Notes: a model not told the origin generated them from the letters alone. Shown: positions 17,754 through 26,643, counted from the first letter of the stretch. The stretch: DNA of 64,000 nt from Wolinella sp052170135 (GCA_052170135.1 JBQNBC010000001.1:186001-250000); one strand, 5' to 3'. Translations and numbers: made by a program.

Positions 17754-19094
17754 CTATTCTCCTTGTGAATGTTTTGAAACTATCTCTTGACTAATTTTAT
17801 AGCTACAAAATTTTGGTCCACACATAGAGCAAAATTTCGCATCTTTAAACACCTCTTCTGGCAATGCCTCATCGTGATATTCACGTGCGCGCTCTGGGTC
17901 TAGGGCAAGCTCAAACTGCCTGTTCCAATCAAAAGCATAGCGTGCATCACTCATGGCATTATCACGCTCTTTTGCACCAATTCGACCACGCGCTATATCC
18001 GCGGCATGTGCAGCAATTTTGTATGCAATTATGCCCTCGCGAACGTCTTTGGCGTTTGGCAATCCCAAGTGCTCCTTTGGTGTAACATAACATAGCATCG
18101 CGACACCCTTCCATGCAGCAATCGCCGCACCAATGGCAGAAGCAATATGATCATAGCCAGCCGCGATATCAGTCACAAGCGGGCCAAGCACGTAAAACGG
18201 TGCTTCATGACACAGCTCTTTTTGTAAATCTACATTACGCTCAATCTGATTCATCGGTACATGCCCAGGGCCTTCTATCATCACCTGTACATCCTTTTCC
18301 CATGCTCTAAGCGTCAGCTCCCCAAGAATCGCAAGCTCAGAGAGTTGCGCCTCATCGCTCGCATCAGCCAAGCATCCAGGGCGCAAAGAATCGCCAAGGC
18401 TAAGTGAAACATCATACTCTTGACAAATCGAAAGAATCTCATCAAATGCCGTATAGAATGGATTCTCACGATGATGATGCATCATATATGACGCCATGAG
18501 ACTACCCCCACGACTTACGATTCCCATCTTTCTCTTTGCTACTTTTGGTATATGCGAAAGTAAGAAACCACAGTGAATCGTGAAATAACTAACACCCTGT
18601 TTCGCCTGCTTTTCAAGGACTTTTAGCATCGATTCCACATTTAGATTCCTGATATCGCCCTTGATATCATGAAGAATCTGATAAATGGGCACAGTGCCAA
18701 TTGGGACGCTGGAATTTGCGATCACAGCCTCGCGTATCGCATCCAAATCCCCGCCCGTACTCAAATCCATAATCGTATCCGCGCCATATTTAATCGCAAC
18801 CTGTGTCTTGTTGACTTCATCTTCGATACAGCTTGCAAGCGCAGAGCTACCGATATTTGCATTAATTTTTGTGCGAGTAGAGATACCAATTCCCATTGGA
18901 GAGAGGGCATGATGGTTAATGTTTGCGGGGATTATAAGTCGCCCACGCTCAATCTCACTCCGAAGCACTTCCGCCTTGAGATTCTCCACATTTGCCACAG
19001 CCTGCATCTCCTCGGTGATAATGCCACGTTTAGCGTAGTGCAACTGGGTTCGTATCGGGTCATTTTTGCGTGCCTGCGTCCACTGCTCGCGCAT
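17754..19094 (-). CDS. thiC: phosphomethylpyrimidine synthase ThiC
   Basis: ThiC converts aminoimidazole ribotide to the HMP phosphate precursor of thiamin. The 446-residue protein carries the core motifs PANINHHALSPMGIG, DLSTGGDLDAIR, GTVPIYQ, SLSLGDSLRPGCLADA, MIEGPGHVPM, and the C-terminal cluster motif CSMCGPKFC that binds [4Fe-4S]. It is the short bacterial form lacking the long N-terminal domain. It leads an operon with mrp and metNIQ. I looked for a THI-box riboswitch in the 150 bases upstream and did not see one. Confidence 0.95.
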   Translation of the reverse strand: MREQWTQARKNDPIRTQLHYAKRGIITEEMQAVANVENLKAEVLRSEIERGRLIIPANINHHALSPMGIGISTRTKINANIGSSALASCIEDEVNKTQVAIKYGADTIMDLSTGGDLDAIREAVIANSSVPIGTVPIYQILHDIKGDIRNLNVESMLKVLEKQAKQGVSYFTIHCGFLLSHIPKVAKRKMGIVSRGGSLMASYMMHHHRENPFYTAFDEILSICQEYDVSLSLGDSLRPGCLADASDEAQLSELAILGELTLRAWEKDVQVMIEGPGHVPMNQIERNVDLQKELCHEAPFYVLGPLVTDIAAGYDHIASAIGAAIAAWKGVAMLCYVTPKEHLGLPNAKDVREGIIAYKIAAHAADIARGRIGAKERDNAMSDARYAFDWNRQFELALDPERAREYHDEALPEEVFKDAKFCSMCGPKFCSYKISQEIVSKHSQGE

Positions 19095-19183
19095 CTACAA
19101 ACCTCCCCAGAACTTAAATTTTAAACTTACTTTAAAGTGGCGAAAACTACCCAAAAAAAGATAAAAGCAAGCTTTTAATAGTG

Positions 19184-19189
19184 TATAAT
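19184..19189 (+). promoter_or_regulatory. -10 box upstream of ispDF
   Basis: TATAAT in a T/A-rich context, 64 bases before the TTG start of ispDF. In Campylobacterota the main sigma factor depends chiefly on the -10 box and upstream A/T periodicity, which fits. It is the best promoter candidate for the ispDF, HP1021-like and Sat-like cluster. Confidence 0.55.
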
Positions 19190-19252
19190 TTCGTAACACA
19201 TTACTATTTTGGATCCTTAATTTAAATATCCAAAAAACAAAGGAGGCTTGCC

Positions 19253-20392
19253 TTGAGCCAACTCTCTTTGATTCTTATGGGCGCGGGTAATTCTAGTCGC
19301 TTTAGTGGTGAGATACCTGTAAAAAAACAGTGGTTAAGGATAGGCGAACTCCCACTGTGGCAATACGTAGCAGAGAATCTAAGCTCACAGACTGAATTCA
19401 CAGATGTGATCATTACTGCCACAGAATCCGAAGTCAAATATATGCAAAAACAGAGTGATTTTAGGATTGTCTGTGGTGGGGAAACGCGACAAAAATCACT
19501 ACAAAACGCCATAGAGCACGTAAAAACGCCCTATGTCCTCGTTAGCGATGTAGCGCGATTTGATGTGCCTAGAGAAATAATAGCTGCATTATTGAAAAGA
19601 ATCGGCGAGGCAGACTGTATCGCGCCTGCACTGCGCGTCAATGACACGGTAAGCTATGGCGGAACATACATAAATCGTGAAGAACTAAGACTAATACAAA
19701 CTCCACAGCTTAGTCGTGTCGATTCTTTGCGCGAGGCATTTAAAAAAGGTGAATTCACAGACGAGAGTAGCGCAATAAGCGCAAATGGCGGGAGTGTACT
19801 CCTACTTGATGGAAGCGAGCGTCTTAAAAAACTAACACATCCGCATGAAATCACGCTTCTTGCAAGCTTTGAGCCACCTAGCAGAAGGACTTTTATTGGT
19901 AGTGGCTTTGATGTACATGCCTTCAAAAATGGAGACTTTTTAATGCTTGGCGGGGTTAAAATCCCTGCATCATTTGCGTTTAAGGCGCATAGCGATGGCG
20001 ACGTGGTATTGCATGCATTAACTGATGCGATTCTTGGTGCGATTGGGGCTGGAGATATCGGTGAGTGGTTTCCTGATAACTGCGCAGAATTCAAGGGAAT
20101 AGATTCGTCGATTCTTATAAGAAAAGTAGTCGATTTTTCCAGAGCTGTAGGATTTGAGATAAACAATATAGATCTGACAATAATGGCGCAAAGCCCAAAA
20201 CTCTCGCCATTTAAGCTAGAAATGGAACAAAAGATTGCCGAGATTCTTGAGATCCCTCGTGCAAAAGTGTCTTTAAAAGCCACAACCACAGAATCGCTAG
20301 GCTTTGTTGGGCGCAACGAAGGAATCGCCGTGCAAGCACTAGCTTCGCTAAATTTTTTGGATTGGACAAAATATGCGTGTTTTAATCGTTGA
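19253..20392 (+). CDS. ispDF: bifunctional IspD/IspF
   Basis: A fused MEP-pathway enzyme for isoprenoid precursors. Residues 1 to about 210 are IspD (cytidylyltransferase): SLILMGAGNSSRF, then VKKQW, and VSDVARFD. Residues from about 215 are IspF (cyclodiphosphate synthase): GSGFDVHAF with the metal-binding Asp and His, HSDGDVVLHALTDAILGA, and ATTTESLGFVGRNEG near the end. The start is TTG at 19253 with AGGAGG 6 bases before; no ATG precedes the essential N-terminal motif. The fusion is normal in this phylum. Its last 20 bases overlap the response regulator gene. Confidence 0.95.
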   Translation: MSQLSLILMGAGNSSRFSGEIPVKKQWLRIGELPLWQYVAENLSSQTEFTDVIITATESEVKYMQKQSDFRIVCGGETRQKSLQNAIEHVKTPYVLVSDVARFDVPREIIAALLKRIGEADCIAPALRVNDTVSYGGTYINREELRLIQTPQLSRVDSLREAFKKGEFTDESSAISANGGSVLLLDGSERLKKLTHPHEITLLASFEPPSRRTFIGSGFDVHAFKNGDFLMLGGVKIPASFAFKAHSDGDVVLHALTDAILGAIGAGDIGEWFPDNCAEFKGIDSSILIRKVVDFSRAVGFEINNIDLTIMAQSPKLSPFKLEMEQKIAEILEIPRAKVSLKATTTESLGFVGRNEGIAVQALASLNFLDWTKYACFNR

Positions 20393-21266
20393 AAATGAGA
20401 TTTACTTAGCGCAAAGCATTGCTGCGAAATTAAGTGATTTTGGCTTTTCGTGTGAAATCATCTCCTCTACAAATGAAGCAATGCGTAGCAACAACTATGA
20501 CGTTGTGCTACTCTCAACAAACATCTCTGGGCAAAACTACTATCCAGTCATTGAGAAATACAAAGAATCGATAGTCATACTAATGATCTCATACGTCAGC
20601 GATGACACCGTTAGCAAGCCACTAAAAGCTGGTGCACGCGACTACATATTAAAGCCCTTTATGCTCGATGAACTAATGAGAAAAATAGATCACTATCGGA
20701 AATTTCAGCAACTAGAAAAAGAAGTGCGCCTCTACCGCCATTATCTAGATTTCACGCTTGCTGACTTTCCTGATAGCATAAAATGGAATCTAACACTCCC
20801 ACTTGTCATCAGAAGCGACACACAAAAAACAGCTCTAGCCTATGCTCTAGCCTATGCGAAATCACGTGGAATAACGCTTGATGTAGCGTCGCTCAAGGAT
20901 GGCTTTACCTGGAGGGAGTGGCTAAAATCATGCACGGAACTAAATGGCATCTACTATATCATCGGTCTAGAAGAGCTAAAAAAAAGTGAGCGCAAGGAGC
21001 TTTTAGAATCCATCTCTCGCAAAAGCATCATGCTTTCATTTATATCTAGCGACGAACTAGACGGGGTAAATGTAGTCGATATAAATAGTAACAAGAATAA
21101 GACATATGGAGAAAAGGAGATTCTCTCGCTTGATGACTACGTTAAAAATGTCATCATAAACTTCGAAAACAAATACCCAGACACAGAGCTATCCAAACGC
21201 CTAGGCATGTCCCGCAAAAGCCTATGGGAAAAGAGGAAAAAGTATGGAATTAGCAAGAAAAAATAG
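20373..21266 (+). CDS. atypical orphan response regulator, HP1021/Cj1608-like
   Basis: A 297-residue regulator with an N-terminal receiver-like domain (1-120) and a C-terminal helix-turn-helix of FIS type (LSKRLGMSRKSLWEKRKKYG). The acidic phospho-acceptor is replaced by Ser48 in YDVVLLSTN, while the switch Lys in YILKPF is kept, so it cannot be activated by Asp phosphorylation in the normal way. From recall, H. pylori HP1021 is a redox-responsive regulator that also acts at the origin; the ispDF neighbour is the same. It overlaps ispDF by 20 bases and the Sat-like gene by 23 bases, so all three are translationally coupled. Confidence 0.92.
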   Translation: MRVLIVENEIYLAQSIAAKLSDFGFSCEIISSTNEAMRSNNYDVVLLSTNISGQNYYPVIEKYKESIVILMISYVSDDTVSKPLKAGARDYILKPFMLDELMRKIDHYRKFQQLEKEVRLYRHYLDFTLADFPDSIKWNLTLPLVIRSDTQKTALAYALAYAKSRGITLDVASLKDGFTWREWLKSCTELNGIYYIIGLEELKKSERKELLESISRKSIMLSFISSDELDGVNVVDINSNKNKTYGEKEILSLDDYVKNVIINFENKYPDTELSKRLGMSRKSLWEKRKKYGISKKK

Positions 21267-22434
21267 AACGCTATATATCGACAAAGAGGCACTCTCAGTG
21301 CTTGCTCTATGTCAGGCTGGTTTCCTTTCTCCTGTTGTTGGACTTATGAATGAGCAAGAGATGCGCGAGGTAGATGCAAGCGGAATCTACAAAGGCAAGA
21401 CTTTTCCCGTGCCATTTTTGCTCTCACCAAGCGGACAGAAAAATGAGCAGATTCTCCGTAGCGTGGAAAAGGGCGAGGTGCTAGACTTTGTCTGCGACAA
21501 GGAGATACACGGGAGCATCACTGTTAGTGAAGTCTTTGAAATAGATCGTGAGCATAGATTTAAAAAAATAATGGGTGGGGATATCTCCTCGCCAAAGGCG
21601 AACGCGATACACAAGCGCCTAGGCAATTACGCGCTATGTGGCGACTATCATATAGATGGATTTGATGAGGTAATGACCATACATCAAAGAATCAAGGAGG
21701 CGCAGGAAGCCATAGGTGCAAAGCACACTGCTGCGCTAATGCTTTCAGCTAAGCCATTACACCGCGGACATGAGAGAATTATTCGTCTGACACTTGATGA
21801 AACAGATTTACTTGTGCTTTTTTTACTTAAACCATATCGAGCAGATATCATGGACTATGCGTTGAGATACAAGACACTCGAATATCTTGTCGAAAACTAC
21901 CTACCAAAAAGTCGTGTCTTAATAATACCGCTAGAAGATACTTATCTATTTGCTGGTGGAAACGAAATGATTCTTGATGCGATTCTTGCACAAAACCTAG
22001 GATGCGACAAACTCGTAACTGGTGCTAATCACGCTGGACTTTCGATGTATTACGATCGCAATCAGGTGCGCTCGATATTTGATACACTCAAAGGAATTGA
22101 TATCGACATAAAAATCATGAGTGAATTTGTATATTGCAACATGTGTCGCACGCTAGTAAGCACGAAAACATGCCCGCATGGACACCACCACCACATAACT
22201 TACCATTCGGATTCTATATTTGAATTTTTTAGACTCGGGCTACTGCCACCAGCCGTACTCGTACGCAAAGAGATTTCAGCGATCATCCTAAGTGAACTAT
22301 TCCCGAATCGCTTTAAGAATCTAGAGCGTCTCTACTACGATATGATGCCATCAGATGGGCTACTTGTCGAGCGGAACGATGAGGAGTTTTATCTGAAACT
22401 TATGGACTTGTATCAGACCTCATCGCTGACATAG
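21244..22434 (+). CDS. sulfate adenylyltransferase-like protein with altered active site
   Basis: A 396-residue protein with the full ATP sulfurylase layout: PUA-like N-terminal domain (CQAGFLSPVVGLMNEQEM), central nucleotidyltransferase fold, and a C-terminal VSTKTCPHG and GLLPPAVLVRKEI region. The catalytic motifs are changed. The usual QTRNPxHRAH reads LSAKPLHRGH, keeping His173 and His176 but losing the sulfate-binding Gln and Arg. The usual GRDHAG reads GANHAG (260-265). HGHHHH around residue 316 could bind metal. A matching gene, Cj1609, follows the HP1021-type regulator in C. jejuni as I recall. It may be a non-sulfate adenylyltransferase. Confidence 0.82.
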   Translation: MELARKNRTLYIDKEALSVLALCQAGFLSPVVGLMNEQEMREVDASGIYKGKTFPVPFLLSPSGQKNEQILRSVEKGEVLDFVCDKEIHGSITVSEVFEIDREHRFKKIMGGDISSPKANAIHKRLGNYALCGDYHIDGFDEVMTIHQRIKEAQEAIGAKHTAALMLSAKPLHRGHERIIRLTLDETDLLVLFLLKPYRADIMDYALRYKTLEYLVENYLPKSRVLIIPLEDTYLFAGGNEMILDAILAQNLGCDKLVTGANHAGLSMYYDRNQVRSIFDTLKGIDIDIKIMSEFVYCNMCRTLVSTKTCPHGHHHHITYHSDSIFEFFRLGLLPPAVLVRKEISAIILSELFPNRFKNLERLYYDMMPSDGLLVERNDEEFYLKLMDLYQTSSLT

Positions 22435-22806
22435 GCTATAAGCGCACTATTAAACATGAATAAGTTCAGAATCTAGTTCAAAGCTAGTTTCTGCGCTTTC
22501 CACACTATCTTAATGCAAGAAACATCCATCACTAAAACAATACCAACAAAGAATTACACTCCTAGGTAAGCCCACTAATAACTACTAGCGCCATTTAAAG
22601 TCATCTCAGCATAGCTTTGCTTGCAGTGGAGAGCCATGATTATCATGCTTTAGTAAAAACTCTAGTCTCTATGGCGAGCTTTCGAAAGCCTTTAGGACTA
22701 GACTTATTATATTCAGGCAAAAGCTTCAAAGTATCCAAGGCTCATTTATCGCTTCTGGGGTGCTGTTTTTCGATAGAATGCGCACCAAAAACCCTAAGGA
22801 TACACA
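22435..22806. other. 372-base gap before gltX
   Basis: Apart from the gltX promoter near its right end, this stretch shows no gene or RNA I can support. It contains short inverted repeats (for example AGCTTTCGAAAGC near 22678), but no tRNA-like cloverleaf and no recognisable protein remnant in any frame. Confidence 0.5.
22774..22779 (+). promoter_or_regulatory. candidate -10 box of gltX
   Basis: TAGAAT preceded by a T-run (TGTTTTTCGA) lies 28 bases before the gltX ATG, with AAGGA between. Position and context fit a housekeeping promoter with a leader of about 20 bases. Confidence 0.45.
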
Positions 22807-24219
22807 ATGCAAAAATCAACGATCGTTACTCGTTTTGCCCCTTCACCAACGGGAAATCTCCATATAGGCGGGCTTCGAACAGCACTTTTTAACTACCTCT
22901 ATGCGCGCAAAAATGGTGGTAAATTCCTACTAAGAATCGAGGACACAGATCTAGCACGCAACTCACACGACGCGACAAAGGCTATTATCGAGGCATTTGA
23001 TTGGGTCGGGCTAGACTATGATGGAGAAGCAGTCTATCAGAGTGAGCGTTTCCCACTTTATCGTGAGTATATAGAACGACTCATTAGCGATGGGAAGGCA
23101 TACCGCTGCTACATGAGCAAGGAGGAGCTAGATGCCCTTCGCGAAGAGCAGCGCACGCGAGGGGAAACACCACGCTACGACAATCGCTACCGCGACTTCA
23201 GTGGAACCCCTCCGGAAGGAATCGAACCAGTTACAAGAATCAAAGCCCCACTTGATGGATATATTGAGTTTAGAGACGGAGTAAAGGGCGAGATGAAAAT
23301 CGGCGCAAAAGAGCTTGATGACTTTATTATCGCGCGTAGCGATGGCACACCCACTTACAACTTCGTAGTAGCAATAGATGACGCGCTAATGGGCGTAACA
23401 GATGTCATACGTGGCGATGATCACTTGAGCAACACACCAAAGCAAATTATTGTATATCAGGCTCTTGGTTTTAAGATTCCTAAGTTTTATCACGTGCCGA
23501 TGATTCTCAATCCAGAGGGGCGTAAACTAAGTAAGCGCGATGGCGCAATGGGCGTCATGGACTACAAGCGTGCAGGCTATCTACCAGAGGCAATTCTCAA
23601 CTTCCTAGCACGGCTTGGCTGGAGTCATGGCGATCAGGAGATTTTCTCACTTGAAGAGATGCTACGATTCTTCTCACCAGATGATTTAAACAGCTCCGCC
23701 TCAGCCTATAATGCAGAGAAATTTCTCTGGCTAAATCATCACTATATCAACCAGAGCAGTAATGAAAGAATCGAGACTTTGTTACGCGATTTTGGCAACG
23801 AACCCTTAAGCGTGCATGCCCGCGAAATACTCTACCCAGCCCTAAAAGAGCGAAGTCAGACATTTTTGACATTTAGCGAGATGCTTTACGAAATCACAAA
23901 TGCGCCACAATCATACGATTCTAAGATGTTTGAAAAACTAAAAAGCAGTGAAAGCGTGGAGATTCTCAATAAGTATGCAGAGTTTTTAAGCACCATGGAA
24001 CCAGGATTACCAAATGAACTTGAGGCACAGACTGCACAATTTCTAGAGAGAGAGAATTTAAAAAGCGGCAAGCTATTACAAAGCGTGCGCCTAGCACTTC
24101 TTGGCAAGGGTGGTGGCGTAGGCGTCTTTGAGGTCATAAGCGCAATAGGTAAAAGCGAAAGCACGAGAAGAATCCATGCGCTAATTACCAAGCTACAAGA
24201 GGCACTTGGACAGGCTTAA
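22807..24219 (+). CDS. gltX: glutamyl-tRNA synthetase
   Basis: A 470-residue class I tRNA synthetase that charges tRNA with glutamate. The HIGH-type motif is FAPSPTGNLHIGGLRTALF at residues 10-28 and the KMSKS-type motif is KLSKRDGAMG. The ATG is preceded by AAGGA. Campylobacterota usually carry two GltX-type enzymes, one charging Glu and one mischarging tRNA-Gln for GatCAB; I cannot tell from this window alone which one this is. Transcribed with its own promoter; the next intact gene is 550 bases away. Confidence 0.94.
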   Translation: MQKSTIVTRFAPSPTGNLHIGGLRTALFNYLYARKNGGKFLLRIEDTDLARNSHDATKAIIEAFDWVGLDYDGEAVYQSERFPLYREYIERLISDGKAYRCYMSKEELDALREEQRTRGETPRYDNRYRDFSGTPPEGIEPVTRIKAPLDGYIEFRDGVKGEMKIGAKELDDFIIARSDGTPTYNFVVAIDDALMGVTDVIRGDDHLSNTPKQIIVYQALGFKIPKFYHVPMILNPEGRKLSKRDGAMGVMDYKRAGYLPEAILNFLARLGWSHGDQEIFSLEEMLRFFSPDDLNSSASAYNAEKFLWLNHHYINQSSNERIETLLRDFGNEPLSVHAREILYPALKERSQTFLTFSEMLYEITNAPQSYDSKMFEKLKSSESVEILNKYAEFLSTMEPGLPNELEAQTAQFLERENLKSGKLLQSVRLALLGKGGGVGVFEVISAIGKSESTRRIHALITKLQEALGQA

Positions 24220-24243
24220 GCTTACAAATCAAAAGAAAAAATT

Positions 24244-24612
24244 GTGAAAAAAGTGGCAATAGCTCTTATGGCTCTATTTTTTAGCGACTTCAATATCAGT
24301 GCAAGATTTTAACTTTGACAAAACACACGCGCACGCAAGCTTTAGCATAAAGCATATGATGGTGAGCTTACCACATAGAGGAGTTACAAAGACAGTCGTG
24401 TTTGATACAGAGATAGAAGTGTCAGCGCGCGATATGCGTGGCGAGCAGAGAATCTGCGTCGAGCTTAGCGGAGAAATCTCATGCAGGCGTTTGGACTGAC
24501 ATGGAATAGAATGCTAGAGAGCGGTGGCATCACAGTAGACGATGAAGTAAACATAAATATCACCTTCGAGGCAACTGTAAAGCAAAAACTCAAGAATCTA
24601 CGGCCACTTTGA
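24244..24612 (+). pseudogene. broken YceI-family periplasmic protein gene
   Basis: Pieces of a YceI lipid-binding-like protein lie in two frames. A signal-peptide-like start (VKKVAIALMALFFS) is in frame 1 at 24244. The mature start QDFNFDKTHAHASFSIKHMM and the later GVTKTVVFDTEIEVSARD follow in frame 2 from 24299. The ending AFGLTWNRMLESGGITVDDE returns to frame 1 from about 24483. Between HMMVS and RGVTK about 60-70 residues of the family are missing. So there are at least two frameshifts and one internal deletion. The gene is not functional as read; an assembly error is unlikely to explain all three lesions. Confidence 0.8.
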
Positions 24613-24630
24613 TTGTGGATTCTTGAGTTT
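24586..24630 (+). terminator. 13-bp inverted repeat at the end of the yceI remnant
   Basis: AAACTCAAGAATC and its complement are separated by 19 bases that can form a further CCAC/GTGG stem. It spans the end of the yceI pseudogene and is the likely relic of its terminator. The arms carry GAATC and GATTC. Confidence 0.5.
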
Positions 24631-24769
24631 AGCACGAAAAATTTAATAACTTTCGCGCCATTTCTCTGACATGCCTATTTGGTATCTTGTCTAAACGCCG
24701 TTTCTCGCAACTTTAGCTACTATTCGAAATCTGCTTGAACTTCAAATTTTATTTTCCAAGGAGTTATTT

Positions 24770-26371
24770 TTGTTACAAACAATAAATCTAGGCATGCAAT
24801 ACGCCACAAAAAAGCTATTTGAAAATGTCAATATAAAACTGGACAAAGGAAAGCGATATGGACTAATCGGCGCAAATGGTGCAGGAAAATCTACTTTTCT
24901 CAAGATTCTTTCTGGTGAAATCGAACACACAAGCGGTGAGATTATCATCGATAGTGGCGCGCGCCTTGGGGTGCTAAAGCAAGATCAATATGCCTTTGAG
25001 GATTTGACTATTTTTGATGCGGTACTAATTGGAAATCGTCGCCTATATGACGCAATAAAGGAAAAAGAGCGACTTTATAGCGAAGGTGATTTAAGCGACG
25101 ATTCTGTAAATAAGCGACTTGGCGAGCTTGAGATGATATGCGCCGAAGAAGATCCTACGTATGAGTATGACGTTACAATTCAAAAGATTCTCGAAGACCT
25201 TGGATTCCCAGCGTCGCAACAAGGAGAATTGATGAGCACGCTCACTGGCGGAGATAAATTTAAGGTTCTACTCGCGCAGGTACTATTTCCACGCCCTGAG
25301 ATTCTCTTTCTTGATGAGCCGACGAACAACCTCGATATCCACACAATAGGCTGGCTAGAGGAGAATCTAAAACGCCACGAAGGAACAATGGTCATCATTT
25401 CGCACGATAGACACTTTATAAATGCCGTCTGCACGCACATTCTCGACCTCGATTTTCAGACATTGCGCGAATTCACTGGAAACTACGACGACTGGTATAT
25501 CGCGGCAAATCTAATCGCCAAGCAGCAAGAGGCTGAGCGCAACAAAAAGCTAAAAGAGAAAGAGGAGTTAGAGAGCTTTATTAGGCGATTCTCAGCGAAT
25601 GCCTCAAAGGCAAAGCAAGCAACAAGCCGCCAAAAACAGCTAGAAAAGTTAAATATAGAATCGCTAAAAGTCTCTTCGCGCCGTGATCCAAGCATTGTTT
25701 TTAAACCAAAACGCGAAATAGGCAATGAAGCACTAGAAGTGGAAGGAATCTCAAAAAGCTATGGCGATTATCTCGTATTTGAGAATCTTAGCTTTCGTTT
25801 CCTTCCCGGAGACAAGGTAGCAATCATCGGAGCAAACGGAATTGGAAAAACAACGCTCTGCAAGGTCATCATGGAGGAGCTAAAGCCCGAAAAAGGTAGC
25901 GTCAAGTGGGGTGCAACAGTAGAATCTGGCTACTTCCCACAAAATGCCGCTGAGAGCATAGAGGGCGAAGAGACACTATATGAGTGGCTTAGGAGCTTTG
26001 ACAAGAAGGCTGATAGTGGCGAGATTCGCAACTGCCTTGGGCGCATGCTCTTTAGCGGCGAGGAGCAAGAAAAGAGTGTCGGCGCGCTAAGCGGAGGCGA
26101 AAAGCATCGCATGATTCTTTCTAAGCTAATGCTTGAAGGTGGGAATTTCCTCGTGCTAGATGAACCGACAAACCATCTCGACCTAGAGGCCATCATCGCA
26201 CTTGGAGAAGCACTATACAACTATAAAGGCAATGTCATATGCGTCACGCACGACCGTGAGCTAATTGATGCATTTGCAAACCGCATAATTGAGATGAAAG
26301 AGGGTGGCGAGGTCGTGGATTTCCGCGGTAGCTATGAGGAATACATGGAGAATCAGGGAAAAAGCTACTGA
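24770..26371 (+). CDS. ABC-F family ATPase (YbiT-like)
   Basis: A 533-residue soluble protein with two ABC ATPase domains joined by the ABC-F linker. Walker A motifs are GANGAGKST and GANGIGKTT; signature motifs are LTGGDK and LSGGEKHR; Walker B motifs end in FLDEPTNNLD and VLDEPTNHLD. The charged linker KKLKEKEELESFIRRFSANASKAKQ lies between them. ABC-F proteins act on the ribosomal E site or relieve stalling; none of the sequence shows an antibiotic-resistance subtype. Start is TTG at 24770 with AAGGAG upstream. Its stop overlaps the ATG of a broken SMR gene. Confidence 0.92.
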   Translation: MLQTINLGMQYATKKLFENVNIKLDKGKRYGLIGANGAGKSTFLKILSGEIEHTSGEIIIDSGARLGVLKQDQYAFEDLTIFDAVLIGNRRLYDAIKEKERLYSEGDLSDDSVNKRLGELEMICAEEDPTYEYDVTIQKILEDLGFPASQQGELMSTLTGGDKFKVLLAQVLFPRPEILFLDEPTNNLDIHTIGWLEENLKRHEGTMVIISHDRHFINAVCTHILDLDFQTLREFTGNYDDWYIAANLIAKQQEAERNKKLKEKEELESFIRRFSANASKAKQATSRQKQLEKLNIESLKVSSRRDPSIVFKPKREIGNEALEVEGISKSYGDYLVFENLSFRFLPGDKVAIIGANGIGKTTLCKVIMEELKPEKGSVKWGATVESGYFPQNAAESIEGEETLYEWLRSFDKKADSGEIRNCLGRMLFSGEEQEKSVGALSGGEKHRMILSKLMLEGGNFLVLDEPTNHLDLEAIIALGEALYNYKGNVICVTHDRELIDAFANRIIEMKEGGEVVDFRGSYEEYMENQGKSY

Positions 26372-26643
26372 TGGGCTGGAACTATATCTAGCGTTGACCG
26401 GAATCACAGAAATAGGCTGACATAAATTGCTGTGGATTCTCTTCTCTATCGTCTCCATGGCGCTAAACGGTGCACTTCTCTATCTCGCTCAGCGCGAAAT
26501 CCCAGTCCGGAACAGCATATATCGTCTGGACTGGCATAGGTGGCGTTGGGACTTTTATTGTTGGCGTGCTATTTTTTGGAGATAGCGCAAGCATGTTGCG
26601 ATTCTTAGGGGTATTTTTAATAATCAGTGTGCAGTTATACTAA
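26371..26643 (+). pseudogene. broken small multidrug resistance (SMR/SugE-like) gene
   Basis: The ATG overlaps the ABC-F stop (TGATG). Across frames one reads MGWNYI, a TAG stop, LTGITEIG, a gap, then LLWILFSIVSMALNGALLYLAQ, and after one extra base GTAYIVWTGIGGVGTFIVGVLFF and SASMLRFLGVFLI. That is the order of a SugE/EmrE-type four-helix efflux protein, including the Glu of EIG that couples to protons. There are nonsense and frameshift lesions, and about 10-15 residues after helix 1 are missing. Former translational coupling to the ABC-F gene is suggested by the overlap. Confidence 0.8.

Noticed and set aside
19095..19252. Possible thiamin riboswitch upstream of thiC
   Set aside because: The CUGAGA and related conserved pieces of the THI element are not present in order on the minus strand.
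22617..22892. 91-codon plus-strand frame before gltX
   Set aside because: It runs out of frame into the start of gltX and has no family features or good start.
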